From positions 682,001 through 746,000 of the forward strand of contig BQUP01000004.1 in NCBI GenBank assembly GCA_022835595.1: 64,000 bases of DNA, read 5' to 3'. Under the pieces are notes generated by a model, which searched no databases, was not told the origin of the DNA, and saw only the letters and a list, made by a program, of their open reading frames with translations. How positions within the stretch are numbered: the first letter of the stretch is position 1; each line of letters begins with the position of its first letter. The DNA is from Cystobasidium ongulense. Taxonomy: Eukaryota > Basidiomycota > Cystobasidiomycetes > Cystobasidiales > Cystobasidiaceae. Of this stretch, positions 38,986-51,390 are shown in pieces. The translations under genes and the position numbers were made by a program.

Positions 38986-39406
38986 ACTGGTGTCACTGGC
39001 TAGACCACCCTCGCTATCCTCCAGCACCGCCCTGTCTATATAGCCAAAGCTATCCTTGACACCCATCGTCTAATCATCACACAGATCACGTTTGAAGCAG
39101 CTCGCCGGCGCTCAAAGGTCTCAGCTGCAGTAATACTGCCCGAGGAAATCTAAAAGGCAGTGCTATCGGTCGTAAAACCCATTTTTGGCATTGAATCACG
39201 CTGCTCCTTATTTTTTTCTGTAAGTCCGTTAATCCAAATTACCTATATTTCCAGCCGTGCCACACCTGTTTGCCTGGCTAACACACCAAACTTGCGTCTT
39301 TCATCCCACCTCCATCTCCATTATCGAATGACCGACATAACCTGCTATTAATCTATCGAATAATTCCATCCCTGCACCACTGTGCTGCGTCATTCGGCAA
39401 TGGACG
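38986..39406. other. Intergenic region upstream of the Aim6-like gene
   Basis: About 420 bases with no gene evident; likely promoter and leader of the following gene. Confidence 0.4.
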
Positions 39407-41317
39407 ATGTCTACGTTACGAACAGCGACCTTCTGCCGACATCAGGAGAAGCATACTCGAACAAATTACAATATCAACCTCGACCTCCCGAGTCTCTCTG
39501 GACTGGACACTCCGGCACCAGAGGAGATAATCCAACCGACCTCCTTCATATCATTCTGCAGACATACAGCCAACACAGCACAATCTCACTTGGGCTGATA
39601 TAGAAAAAGGAATAGAAGAAGCTCGTAGACAGACCGCTCTTACACAGGAGGACGATTCCTTACCCATTTCAACTACAAGCATAATATCACGGCGAGCTCA
39701 AACATTCGCCACTTTATTGTCTGAAACCTTTCGAACAGTACGCTCTCACCCTCTACTAGCGGGAGTATCTGTAAACACATCCACACCATCTCCTACAAGG
39801 CCATTAACAGACAAAACTCGCAAGCTTGGGCCAAGTCTCGCAGCAATCGCCTCGACTAGTACAGTAGGAGAAGCGAAAAGGCACATGTCAATTGGTTTAT
39901 ACAAATCTATCCCCATCAGACTATTAGCCTATTCGATACTAATATTCAATACTCTGCTAGTCATAAGCGTCATGGCTGATTCAAAGACATTCCATTCTCT
40001 TATGAGCGGTCGGGAACATAATCATGTGAATGAAGGTCAGATTGTGTTGGACTCTGGTCCGCAGGTTACAAAAAAAATACCTTGCGTAGCTGCTGCCAGT
40101 CACAATGATGAAATGCAAGCTGCTCCTTTTGTGAGTCTGGTCTACTTCTATGCGAATTACGAATTGCGATTACGAAACGTAGAGGCTGACTGCATTCATG
40201 TAACAATCACCTGCTTGAAAACCCAACATAGAGCGAAGCAATGTCATTAGGTATAACAACAATAGAAGTAGATACTTGGTTAATCAATGATACTATGTTA
40301 GCAGGTCACGAAATGAAGAATATCAAACAAGGTAAAACTTTAAAAAGTGTCTATTTAGATCCTTTATTTGAAATTTTAGAAAGAGCAAATGCTAAATCTG
40401 AGAGGTTGATAAATTGGGAGAGCGAGGATTGGAAGGGTGTTTTTGGGCTGGAACCTAAGCAGGAACTGATGCTTCTGATTGATGTGGTGCGTTCATCCTT
40501 CCTCGCTCTCTTTTTTCTCTCTACTTTAGAGAGAATAAACCTGATAAACCAACTTTCTTTTATCCACTTATTTGCGTGCCTTGCAGAAAAATAATCCAGA
40601 AGGCCAGTTCCTCAGTACACTCCAGCTTCTTCAACCATTCATCGACAAAAACTACCTTACTGTATATCGAGATGGCAAATTAGTTCCCGGTCCATTAACA
40701 GTAATAGGAACAGGAGAGACTGATCTTTCATTGGTTATCGCTTCATCACCTCGCTATATATTCTACGACGCGCCTTTGGTTCGTATCGAACATCCTATAA
40801 CTACATCTGAAGGTGAAACAATAGAATGGGGACCTGAAATAGCTCCTATAGCAAGTTCAAAATGGATGTGGTGGAGTTATTATCCCAATGTTGAAGCTTT
40901 GAAAGTGTTCTCTAAGAACGCTCATCACAGAGGGATAAAGGCTAGATGGTGGGGAGTAGCTAGATGGCCAGCATACTTCAGGAGAGCTTTATGGAATCTA
41001 CAACTCAAAGCAGATGTGGACATTATGAATGCTGATGATCTAGTAGAGTGAGTCGAAGCAATTTTGCCTTTTCGCTTTCCATGTTCCCTTGTAAGGATAG
41101 GTTTGGTCTTGACATAGAGCTGATTTGGTTTATCTCGTTCTCTTACAGTGTTGCAGCCTTCTTGCGGTCAAAAGAAGAGGAACGGAAGAAGCTGATAATG
41201 GAAGAGTCGAAAGCTGATAAGCGCAAATCCTTGAACAAAGGAAAGACTGAAAATGAAGAAACGACACTGCTGGGTATGGAACCCTTTACGACTGGACCAT
41301 CAAGAGCAGCCGAATAA
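39407..41317 (+). CDS. Aim6-like protein, PLC-like phosphodiesterase fold
   Basis: Member of the fungal Aim6 group of the PLC-like/glycerophosphodiester phosphodiesterase superfamily; its substrate is not established. Exons 39407-39491, 39562-40130, 40232-40486, 40587-41047 and 41149-41317 give 512 residues. A membrane segment (RLLAYSILIFNTLLVISVM) lies about 140 residues in. The catalytic part begins AASHNDEMQAAPF (active-site His and Asn), then LGITTIEVDTWLIND with acidic residues and MLAGHEMKN with the second His. Then come KQELMLLIDV and GPLTVIGTGET, and YIFYDAPL. The C-terminal end is Lys/Glu-rich. Exon 1 was added because splicing at 39492-39561 joins an open frame to the body in phase. 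The GDPD-like His-x-Asn and Glu-x-Asp pattern supports activity. Confidence 0.75.
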
Positions 41318-41623
41318 AGAAGTCCAGTTGAAATATCTCCTATTACTGGAGATTTAGCAGACAAGGCTGGCATCGTATCTGCATTTTCGCAACTCGTGAT
41401 CAACATCATATCGCAAAACGTTTAGTGTATATCAAGAAAGTACTATCACAACACTATATCATCTAGCGACGAGACCTTCCTTTTAGTGCTTGAACATCAG
41501 GAGCAGAGGTTGTGTCCTTAATGCTTTGTATTCTGTGATAAGGGGGACCGGCTCACATTCACACGATCATGCTGCTTAAGAAGCCTTTGGCGAATATCAG
41601 CCGAACATGTCCGTGCATGCTAG
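41318..41623. other. Intergenic region between convergent genes
   Basis: About 300 bases between the stops of the Aim6-like gene and the RING gene; nothing but 3' ends is expected or seen. Confidence 0.5.
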
Positions 41624-42923
41624 TCAATCCATATCCATTTCACCAATTGTCGCGACTGCCGGAAACGATTTTAAAGTTAGTATGCTCAATTACGGGGCAG
41701 TTTGTAGCATAGTAATGGATACGAAGGAATGCCAAGGGACTTACGTAGGGAGAACAGTACGATCATCACGACGAATGCAATGAGAGCGTTCCTTTGCTGT
41801 CTTCTCGCTGCTTCTTGCATTTCCGCGGTCATCGGTCCATCAGGCGGGATACCGGCATATGTTCCCATCGTCATCCCTCTAGGACCGGCGAGATGAATAG
41901 GTCTCGTCCCGCCTGACCATCCCATACTTAGACCAGGAAAGGGGAAAACACCAGCTTGTACAGTCCATCCAGCTGGACCTGTAGGATCACCAAAAGCGGA
42001 CCAGGGACCTGGTGCACCACCCCCGAAAAAGTTACTTAACCTGGAAGTAGATGGCTGAGGAGCAGTTATTACTCTAGGTTTAGGACGTGGTTTCGTTCGT
42101 GGATCTATTTGTTTCTTATTTGAGGACTCGCCACCAGAGTATATTGGAATCACGTCTTCTTGGATGTCTTTGATTTGTGCTTTGCAGACTGGACATTGTG
42201 AGCTTGATGGTGGATTTGATTCTAGCCATGCTGAGAGATCTGACCCTGTATCACGGACATGGTGAGCAGGTTAGCGTGCGAGTTGGCGTCTACGGTACTG
42301 GTTGGAAGGCACTTGCAGCAGAAGAGGTGACTGAAGAAGCAATGTTAGCCTAGAACAGGCATAATTATGGTTTTAGCTCCAAGCATAGCGTACCCGCACT
42401 TGCTGAGAACAGCATCGTCTGCAGCCGGCACTTCCAGGCTGCATTCGCGCGTAAAGCACATTGCCACGTCGCCAGGAAGTCGGCATGTCCCGTATCAGCA
42501 TGGTGATTGAGCAGATGGGAATTACAAAACCAGAACGCACCATATATGACATGCGAACGGGTTGTCCTTGGATTCTAGCTCATCAGCCTCGGGCTTCGCT
42601 TCCGCTTTCTGCTTTCCTTTATCGGTGGAGATGGACGAGGAGCTTGGAGCTTGATCAGGTGTGGGCGATCTATGCTGGACTTCCTCTCTCTTGGGCACGA
42701 TGGAGGGACCAGCTACACTGTATGGGGCTCTATTGCGCTCTCGTAGACCTTCAGGGTGTGCATTGAACGACAGCGAGGTAGACGTCGACCCTCCTGCGGG
42801 TGGGTTCAGATGCTCATAGTCATCCGAGTCCTCGGAGACCGCAGCCCTGTATGGCGGCGTTGACGGTGCAGTTGGACGTGGACTTGGAGACTGAATCCGC
42901 GAAGCTGTGGTGTCGCCGTCCAT
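41624..42923 (-). CDS. ER-anchored RING-finger ubiquitin ligase (Rnf5/Rnf185/Rma1 type)
   Basis: E3 ligase predicted to sit in the ER membrane and act in quality control. Exons 42923-42541, 42438-42394, 42330-42299, 42245-41745 and 41655-41624 give 330 residues. The RING (C3HC4) is built from four exons: NPFACHICLE, DAVLSKCGHLFCCKC and SQCPVCKAQ, followed by IPIYSGGE, the usual Rnf5 extension. The N-terminal 120 residues are Ser/Pro-rich. A single hydrophobic helix near the end (ALIAFVVMIVLFSL) is the tail anchor. The last intron has a consensus TACTAAC branch site, and its removal gives the end ATIGEMDMD; reading on without splicing would add a different 12-residue tail. The upstream in-frame TTG is ignored in favour of the ATG at 42923. 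Confidence 0.9.
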
Positions 42924-43123
42924 CCTTGATGCCAACCTCGTCCTAGGTGGAAATGTCGACGTGTTAGAAAGTCACGCTTATGCTTGCCGGCTTGCCTGAG
43001 CCTCTTCAGCCCGATCACCTTCGACAGCAAGCAAGCAAAAGGTGTCACGAAAGTGGACCTCTGCTTGACTGGGTTCGGACTCCATGACTTCTTTCGCACA
43101 GTAGGATCAAGCACCCACGCGCA

Positions 43124-45318
43124 ATGGGCAACGGAACAGTAGCGCTCGAAACGCTGCTCGTCTTTGGCTTGCGAGGAGGCTTCTTTTTCCTCGCGTCGCG
43201 CTACCTCAAGCGTGCACTCTTCGCCGACTTGCGACAGGTGATACACGACGAGACGTCGCTCAATACCACCAGCAGCAGCAACAGTAATGCAGCTGGTGGA
43301 GCTATTCATTTGTCGACTAGCGGCTTGAACAGCGGACACGAAAGTCCAGATGAATTCGACACGTCGTACACTTCTCCGATTGGAAACGGACAGTCCCTGA
43401 GGGATCAGTTATACAATCTACGACCCGCAAGTGTATCTTCAACTTCTATCTTACCTACTTCGAACAATCCTAGACCGACATCCTCCCCAGAGCGCGAACG
43501 AGCGACTCGAAAAGCAGCCGCAAAGAAAGGCAGTAATGCAGCTTCAGCTCTCAAATTAGCCGGAACTGTATTCTGTTTATCAGTTTCAGAATGTTCAACT
43601 TTGTTCGCTCTTATCCTATTTGGTGGAGCTATCGGTGAAAAGTGAGTAGCTTGCTTATGTCGTGCATGTCCAGGCTTATTCTGACCTTGTGCCCGAATAG
43701 ATCTCGCCTACTCAACTGGAATCTATCCCTTGGAGCCGTACTTTCCATTATCGTCATAGTAGTACCTCTGGGAATGTGTCTTTTGATGTCTCTTCGTCAG
43801 CGAGGTGAGTCGGCTGTAGCGTTTCTATTGGGCCGATGGAAGGCCTTTGCTGATCATGCATACTATATACTGAAGCTACGAGCAAGAGTCTCCGTCGCAC
43901 AGCCTTGTTCACTGCTGTCCCTTTCCTGGTATACCTCCTTTGCCTGTACGAGCTTGGAGAGTATATAGCGACACTTTTTGGAGTCGAACAGGGATCTCAT
44001 ACTTTTGGTAGGTGTATCGACTCAAAATTCTATAAGGCACTCCATACTAATTGCGTTCAACTAAATTGATGTTCAAAAAGGCCTCTTCAGTACCACTTTA
44101 GACCGTATATGCGTCCCCGGAGTCGCCCTTATCGCTACTCTTTCAGGGGGTGGTGCTGTAATAACAGCATGGAACGCTTTCGAATGGCGAGAACGTTTCA
44201 AGGCGTGAGCAATGTCCTCCTCTCACTTGATCTTGACTACTGCATGTCTTACTCGTATTTCACACAGTGAGGCTGTTACGGACGGTCATATCAACGCTGC
44301 GGCGAGATCGCTTGCTCAAACACGAACGGACTTGGCTGCTCGTATGGCAGAAGTAGATGCGTTAAGCTCAGCTGCTCACGATGACGATAGCGGCAAAGGG
44401 TTCTTCTCCATGTTCACCTCTTCTCCAAATGCAGCTAGTGAGTATGACTGGCTCTTCTGTCGGGAAAGGATATTGATTGACTAATGCATGCCGTGTCTTT
44501 AAATCAGAAATCAAAGCACTCCAAGGGGAAATCAAAGGACTAGAAATCATGGAATCTCAAATGTCGCACGATCTACAACTTATGAAACGGAGAAAGGAGA
44601 TTGGTGAATTAAGCAAGACTTGGTCAGGTAAAGCACTCAAAGCTCTAGGATGGGCTTTCTCGGTTTACTGTATTTATCGTGTTGCCATGGTACGCTGGCT
44701 TTCGATCCCAGTATGCGTAGGTGGAGCTGACTGACGAATTATATAGGCCCTGCTCAATCTCATCTTTGGCTCTGCGCTCTCCTCTGGTTCTGGACGGAGC
44801 ACACCTACAGACGTGACTTCTGCCATTTTATCACGCGTCGTCGAAGCTCTTGGTCTAGACCTTGATGTTCATACTTGGTCAAAAGCAGTTGGACTACTCC
44901 TGACGGGTAGCATTATTCTTGTCAACATTAATGCCGTTCTGGGCTATGTCTCGAGAGCATTCAGGGCTACTTCGGCGGGAGTTAGCGCTTCTTTTATGCT
45001 TCTCTTCCTTTCCCAGTTGATGGTGAGTTGCGTTACTTTAATGATGAATTGCCGAGAGAATGAGCCTAATTTCCTTCCAAATTGGTGATACAGGCCGTCT
45101 ACCTCCTCACCTCGCTCATCTCGTTGCCACATCCAGACGCCACAGACTCTGGCTCAACCTCTTCTGCGATACTTCTGGACACATTGCCTGACTTTAGAGT
45201 ATTCTCGCGACTGTTTGATGCAGTGTTTCTACTGGCTGCTTCGACGTGCTTTGTACTGCGCTACTTGCAGAGAAAGATTCGCGTAGATGAACATTTAGGG
45301 CTACAGGATTTTGTTTGA
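43124..45318 (+). CDS. Golgi pH regulator / GPR89 family membrane protein
   Basis: Polytopic protein of the GPHR family, an anion channel or pH regulator of the Golgi (plant relatives are the GTG proteins). The N terminus LETLLVFGLRGGFFFLASRY is a membrane helix, followed by a Ser-rich, divergent loop of about 120 residues. Then come SLGAVLSIIVIVVPLGMCLL, the diagnostic TTLDRICVPGVALIATLSGGGAV, a long coiled loop (AARSLAQTRTDLAARMAEVD and KALQGEIKGLEIMESQMSHD), ALKALGWAFSVYCIYRVAM and ASFMLLFLSQLM, and a final helix before KIRVDEHLGLQDFV. Eight or so exons; the stop is at 45316-45318. The gene is divergent from the RING gene, with 200 bases between the starts. Confidence 0.9.
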
Positions 45319-45590
45319 ATTGTCGAAGAAGTCACAAAATAGAGGGGATTCTTAGAGAACAATGTAGCAATAGTCCGGCTTCTTGCACAATCTGATGTAG
45401 TTTTTCAAGAAACAGAGCAAGAAAGGTCTACACTTTCGCCCAAATAAACACGTCCTTGTATTTCTCTCACCAAACTACCAAAAGGTGATCGGGCCCCGCT
45501 GGTGAGCTCATCGAAAGCACCTCTACCGTTTTCAGAGCTTGTTGACTTTCAACTACAACAACCATTAACAATTACCTACAATCAGCAACC

Positions 45591-48500
45591 ATGACTGAAG
45601 TAGCTACTAATGGAACAAAAGACTTTGGAGCTGCAAAGCCGCTGGTGGACGCGGACCCGTGGTGAGTGGAGATGGAATGCGTGCAAGCTGTGCCTACTTG
45701 TACTTGTACTTGTAATAGCCTGCGCGGACGCAATGTGCGTGAAGCTGACGATGTATCATTGACTGCATCACAGGCTAGAGCCATTCGTGCCCGCCATCAA
45801 CCACAGGTGAGTTCAAATTGCTCTATCTCCGCGAAGGCACGCTTAATCTTTGTGTCTGTCCCTCTTCATGCAGGCACTCAATCTACGACAAATGGTTGAA
45901 GGACATAGAAAAGTCAGAAGGGGTGCGTAGACTGTCACTCTCTACAGAAAAAGCACGCCGACGCTGATTCGATACATACAGGGCCTCGACAAGTTCTCAA
46001 AAGGCTACGAGACAATGGGCTTTCAGGTCAAGAATGACGGCACTATCACCTATCGCGAATGGGCTCCCGCTGCTGATGCTGCATGGCTGATTGGAGAGTT
46101 CAGTGAGCATACAGCATATACTGCATTAGGTTACCTATACTGATATCTGTAATTACCTTCAGACGGCTGGAACAGAGAGTCCCATCCTATGAAGAAATCG
46201 CCCTTTGGTGTATTCGAGATTACATTGCCACCAAAGGATGGTCAACCTGCCATTCCTCACAACACGAAAGTCAAGGTAGGTCAAGGGACAGCTTTGAAGA
46301 ATGTACAGGTCGGCAGCTCATGATTGCTCGTATTTCCAATGCTCCCTCAGATCGCTTTGAATACCCCCATGGGTCGAGTTGATAGACTGCCGGTCTGGAT
46401 AAAGTTAGTCCATACAACACCAATACCGTACGGTCGAGAGCTGACTGGCCTTCTTTCCACCTCGCAGGCGCGTAGTACAAGACCTCTCCGTCTCTCCAGC
46501 ATATGAAGCAGTCTTCTGGAACCCACCTCAGAAGTACAAGTTCAAGAACCCTCGACCTAAGAAGCCAAAAGCTATCAAGGTTTACGAAGCGCATGGTGAG
46601 CAACCCTTCTGGTTCCAACCCACTATGGATGTATCAGAGTCTGCGATTCTATGAACTGACGCATTGCCCTTACTTGTGAACAGTCGGCATCTCGTCACCT
46701 GAACCAAAAGTCGCGACGTACAAAGAATTTACGAGGGATGTATTGCCTAGAATTAAGGAGCTTGGATACAATACTGTCCAGATGATGGCTGTTATGGAGC
46801 ATGCTGTGAGTGCGACTTTCTCTCTTTCTGCTGAAGCAAGGGCTGAGAAGATGCGTGTTACAGTACTACGCAAGTTTCGGTTATCAGATCACCAGTTTCT
46901 TCTGCGCTTCTTCACGATACGGTATGCTTCATGCACACATTGGGTGCAATATCCAAGAAAGACAGGGCAATTACTAACGCACTCATCGCTCCGCAGGCAC
47001 ACCTGAGGAGCTCATGGAACTTGTCGACACCGCTCACGGTATGGGCCTGACGGTACTACTTGACGTCGTCCACTCGCACGCCTCAAAGAATGTCGAAGAC
47101 GGATTGAACATGTTTGATGGTACAGATGCATGCTACTTCCACTCAGGACCCGGAGGAAGCCACGAATTATGGGACTCTAGACTATTCAATTATGGTTCAC
47201 ATGAAGTCTTGAGGTTCTTGTTATCGAATTTGAGATTTTGGATGGAGGAATACGAGTTTGACGGATTCAGATTCGATGGTGTTACTTCTATGATGTATAC
47301 TCATCATGGTATTGGAACTGGATTCTCCGGTGGATATCATGAATACTTCGGCCCTCAAGTGGATCTTGAGGCTGTTGTCTACTTGATGCTAGTGAGTCCT
47401 ATTTCATCGCAGACCCTTTGCATTTCTCTAAGGCTTGAGAGGTGTATAAATTAATGAAACGCTGATCCACTACTGCGACGCTTACGCGCATACTCTCACA
47501 GGCCAATGAACTCATTCACTCGACTTTTCCTGATACAAGCATTACCATCGCAGAAGATGTTTCAGGAATGCCAGCATTATGTCGACCGGTCAGTGAAGGA
47601 GGAGTAGGATTTGATTATAGATTAATGATGGCAGTACCAGACATGTGGATTAAATTATTAAAAGAAAAACAAGATAATGAATGGGATTTCTCTAGTATTT
47701 GTTTCACTTTAATCAACAGAAGACACGGAGAAAAATCAATAACTTACTGCGAAAGTCATGATCAAGCTTTGGTTGGTGATAAAACTATTGCGTTCTGGTT
47801 GATGGACAAAGAAATGTATACCAACATGTCGGATTTGACGGAGCGAACACCTATCATCGATAGAGGTTTATCGCTTCACAAGATGATCAGGTAAGTGATT
47901 TACGTTACGCTTGGACACTTTGAACTCCACGCAACATGCTGATGGAACCTTTTCCGCTCTGCCTTGAACAATTGACAGACTCCTCACTCACTCCCTAGGT
48001 GGAGAAGGATATCTCAACTTTGAAGGAAACGAGTTTGGTCATCCGGAATGGCTTGATTTCCCTCGAGTCGGCAACAACTCCTCCTTCCAGCATGTAAGTT
48101 AGGCAGACAGAGTATAGAGAAGGCATACCCTTCTTCCCTCAAGAGGCGTAGACTGACTTTGTGTTCTCATCCAGGCCCGCCGACAGTTCAATCTCCCAGA
48201 CGACAAGAACCTCCGCTATCGCTACTTGTATGCATTCGATGCAGCCATGAACAATCTAGAAAGCAAGTACGAATGGTTATCCTCACCACAAGCATATATA
48301 AGTTTGAAGAATGAAGAGGATAAGGTGGTAGTATTTGAAAGGGCGGGATTGTTATTCGTATTCAATTTCCACTGGAGTAATAGTTATACCGATTATAGAG
48401 TTGGTATTGAAACTCCAGGAGAATATGAAATTATTCTAGATTCGGATGATCTTAAATTTGGTGGACATGGTAGAGTTGATCATTCTGTTCATGCTTTTAC

Positions 48501-48652
48501 CGATCCACTTGGATGGAATGGAAGAAGTAACCATCTTCAGGTGGGTTCTCACTGCCTCTCACTTTAACGAAGGGTTGTTCCGCTGATCTTTCCCCCTTGT
48601 ACAGGCTTACCTACCTACTCGTACTGCTATCATCTTCGCCAAGGTGAAGTGA
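45591..48652 (+). CDS. GLC3: 1,4-alpha-glucan (glycogen) branching enzyme
   Basis: Transfers alpha-1,4 chains to alpha-1,6 branch points in glycogen. It starts [18 protein letters not shown], with the N-terminal CBM48 region around [20 protein letters not shown]. The GH13 catalytic motifs are all present: [22 protein letters not shown] (nucleophile Asp), [11 protein letters not shown] (acid-base Glu) and [15 protein letters not shown] (third Asp). [16 protein letters not shown] and [13 protein letters not shown] follow, then the C-terminal beta domain with [15 protein letters not shown]. The stop follows AIIFAKVK. About fourteen exons; exon 1 is 45591-45661. Two long exons (47502-47890 and 48177-48540) have strongly A/T-ending codons in their middles. 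Confidence 0.97.
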
Positions 48653-49377
48653 GAGGTAGGCAACGTAGGAAAGAAGAGTTAGAAAAGTCAGTGGCCGACA
48701 AAAATGTAGAATAGTTGCGTAGACAAAAAGGGAAAGGAGGAGCTTGGACGGTGATACTCTTGTATTCTGATGCAAGCGATACCCAAATGAATGGGTTTCA
48801 AAGTATCCAAACTCGCTATTTCTGGATGTCCCGTTATTGTGTGTGGCGTGCAAGCTGCGACGCACGCGTCTTTGCAGCATACGACAGCGAGTGAGATTGC
48901 AAGCTTGAGCGAGTAGAGCGCCGGTGGTAGATCAGCGAACAGATGCAAGCTGGAGTGCTATAGCAGATATTACGCACCCAGCCAGCTACTACTAGCCTCA
49001 CTGTTTACGCGATTCGAGCGAGTGTATTATTTTGCAAATATTGCATTCCCTCGCTGGACCCACGTGCCTTTATTCTTTTGCACGAGAAGAAGGGCAGCAA
49101 CTCGGCGATGCTCTGCTTTCTCTCACTTTATTGTTATTATTGATATCGAATTCACAGAGAGGATCTTCGCTCTACATACACCCTTCTAGACTCTATTATC
49201 CAACCCCTCAACGCTCTCTGTCCTAAAGGTCACCGCCGGAACTTCGCATCCCATTGCAACACCGCCTACAGCAAAGCACCCACCTCATCAGACACTCGCT
49301 CACACCGCCAGCTCGACATCTCGGATCCCTCCACAGACCCACGCTCCTTCATCAACACTCCCGTACAAGCTGCAAGA
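48653..49377. other. Intergenic region
   Basis: About 725 bases between GLC3 and the wall-protein gene. Short frames only; the right part is probably the promoter of the downstream gene. Confidence 0.5.
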
Positions 49378-50611
49378 ATGGCTGCAAAGTATGCTGCCTG
49401 CTGTCTGGCCATGGTCGCTGGTGCCCATGCAAGTGAGTAGTGGGGACACGCCAAAGAGGCTGGTGCTGAGGATACATAGAGGGCGCAACACTGACCATCA
49501 TCCTCACTTGTGTCATTGCTACTCTGCTGCAGTCGTCGGTGAGTGTCGTCTGCTCTCACTCACCCTCATCGCCGCACGGGCTGACTTGACGCTCTTTCGC
49601 AGGCCCCAATCTCCCATGGGGCGGAACGACCGATGTAGCCGGCCAGGACTGCAAGATAGGATGGGCATTAGAGTGCGTCTATGCTGTTCAGTCCGCGTTG
49701 CTGTTCTGTGACTATACTGAATGCGCCATTTCCCTCTCTCAGCACCACCGGAGCATGGACAAACATGTCCATCGAGCTCATGACCGGTGACAATCAAGCC
49801 TTCGTTCACTTGTCATGGGTAGCTCACGGACTCGACGGAACATCAGGAGATGGTGCATATACTTGGAAATGCCCAACTGTTGATCCTCCCGCTAAGATCT
49901 ATTTCTATCGTAAGTCGAGCATAAACCTGCAACAAACAAAAGCAGAAGCAAAAGGGCACGTGATTTTAACGCGCCTTTCATACGATATAGAATTCGTAAA
50001 CCCTGGACAGTCGGCTACATACACTACACGCTTCACTCTGGCCAATGCTGATGGCTCGACTGTGAGTCATCCTACTCCTGCGACAGTCCTGCTTTATGGT
50101 TGTCGATGCTGAGTCCTGAAAATACTGTTCTCTCCTCTGACCTTCATGGTTGCCACAGGTTGACGCACCAAACCAAACGCAGCCCGACGGATCTGCTATT
50201 CCATGGGGTACAGGCCGTATCGTCTCTGGAGGAGACGGAACCGCAGACAGCGGATCGACCAATAGCTCGACTCCAAGCGGCAGTGGAGCAGGATCGAGTA
50301 GTGGAACAGGATCAACTGGTTCATCAGGTAGCAGCGCATCTACACCTTCATCGTCCGGATCAAGCACGTCGTCAGATGATAGCACAGATGCTGGAACCAC
50401 TGTCATTACAGTACAACCTAGTACAACTGCTAATGCTGCACTTTCTTCCTCTTCCAATACCGGAAGAATGTCCACATTACCCGTCTCAAGTGGTATTGCG
50501 GGAAACAATAACAATAACACAGGGGCTGCTTCGAGAAATGTTAATCAAGGCAGCATGGCGGCTGGATTGGGATTATTGTTAACTATTGGAGCAGGTTGGA
50601 TTATAGCATAG
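49378..50611 (+). CDS. Secreted Ser/Thr-rich GPI-anchored wall protein (Kre9/Knh-like N-terminal domain)
   Basis: Cell-surface glycoprotein. Exon 1 encodes a signal peptide (MAAKYAACCLAMVAGAHA). The next exons give LPWGGTTDVAGQDCKIGW, WTNMSIELMTGDNQAFVHL and YTTRFTLANADGSTV, the pattern of the fungal Kre9/Knh1-like beta-sandwich domain. Then comes about 100 residues of Ser/Thr/Gly repeats, the usual site of O-mannosylation. The end is a hydrophobic tail (AAGLGLLLTIGAGWIIA) preceded by a small-residue stretch, as for GPI attachment. Six exons or so; the last is about 50159-50611. No enzyme motif is seen, and the role is structural by inference. Confidence 0.82.
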
Positions 50612-51390
50612 ATAAAAACCGGAACCGTCGGCAATCAACCTGAAGAAAAGAAGAAAATCCGCTTCCATTTCTCGTCTTCGTATGGAGGGACTGAAATGGT
50701 TATCAGTTTGTCCAGATGTTCCTCATCCTCTATACCCTAATCCTCCACTGTCTCTCTCCGCTTGATGCACAGATCTCTGTACTTTTTACACTGTTCTACA
50801 CTTCGCATGCAATCCTCGATACTCTCTCACGATCCTTCCTTTCTTTGTCTCCAAACGAGCGGCTGTTAAATCCCTCCCATAACATAAACCAAAAGCAATG
50901 GACCATACCAGTGCGTTTCGTCGAATATGACTACTAACATTGAGTAGACCCACGCTTGGGGACTTGCTGCGGGGCGTTGAATCTTGCATGTACTGGTGTA
51001 ACAATGCCTGTCTCGTCTGCGAGAAATCCGCGCATGGTCTGTATAAATCACGGAACTTGCAGAGCCGAACAATGTTGTCGCGATAGACCGCATGACCTCT
51101 TGTTGAGATTTTCCAAAAGGATCAGGACGCGTTTTAAACGCATAGTCACCATGCCAATGTAGCTGAGATTAGTACGACACCGCTGGTACTGCACAATACA
51201 GTTTATCTTTTAGATTAGCTGTATCTCCTCCTCGTCGTTGATTTTCCCCCGGCTTCCGGCTTCGATCGGTCTTTCTACCCGGGAAGATACTTGCCTCGAG
51301 CTCTAGCTTTTTCTTGCTACTCTTCTCCAACTGCTACGGTATCCACTTGCTCGAGCACCTCAATCGCATCAGACTCGCATTTCAACTTCA
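50612..51390. other. Intergenic region
   Basis: About 780 bases between the wall-protein gene and the methylcitrate dehydratase gene. It contains T/C-rich leader sequence just before 51391. No gene is supported. Confidence 0.5.
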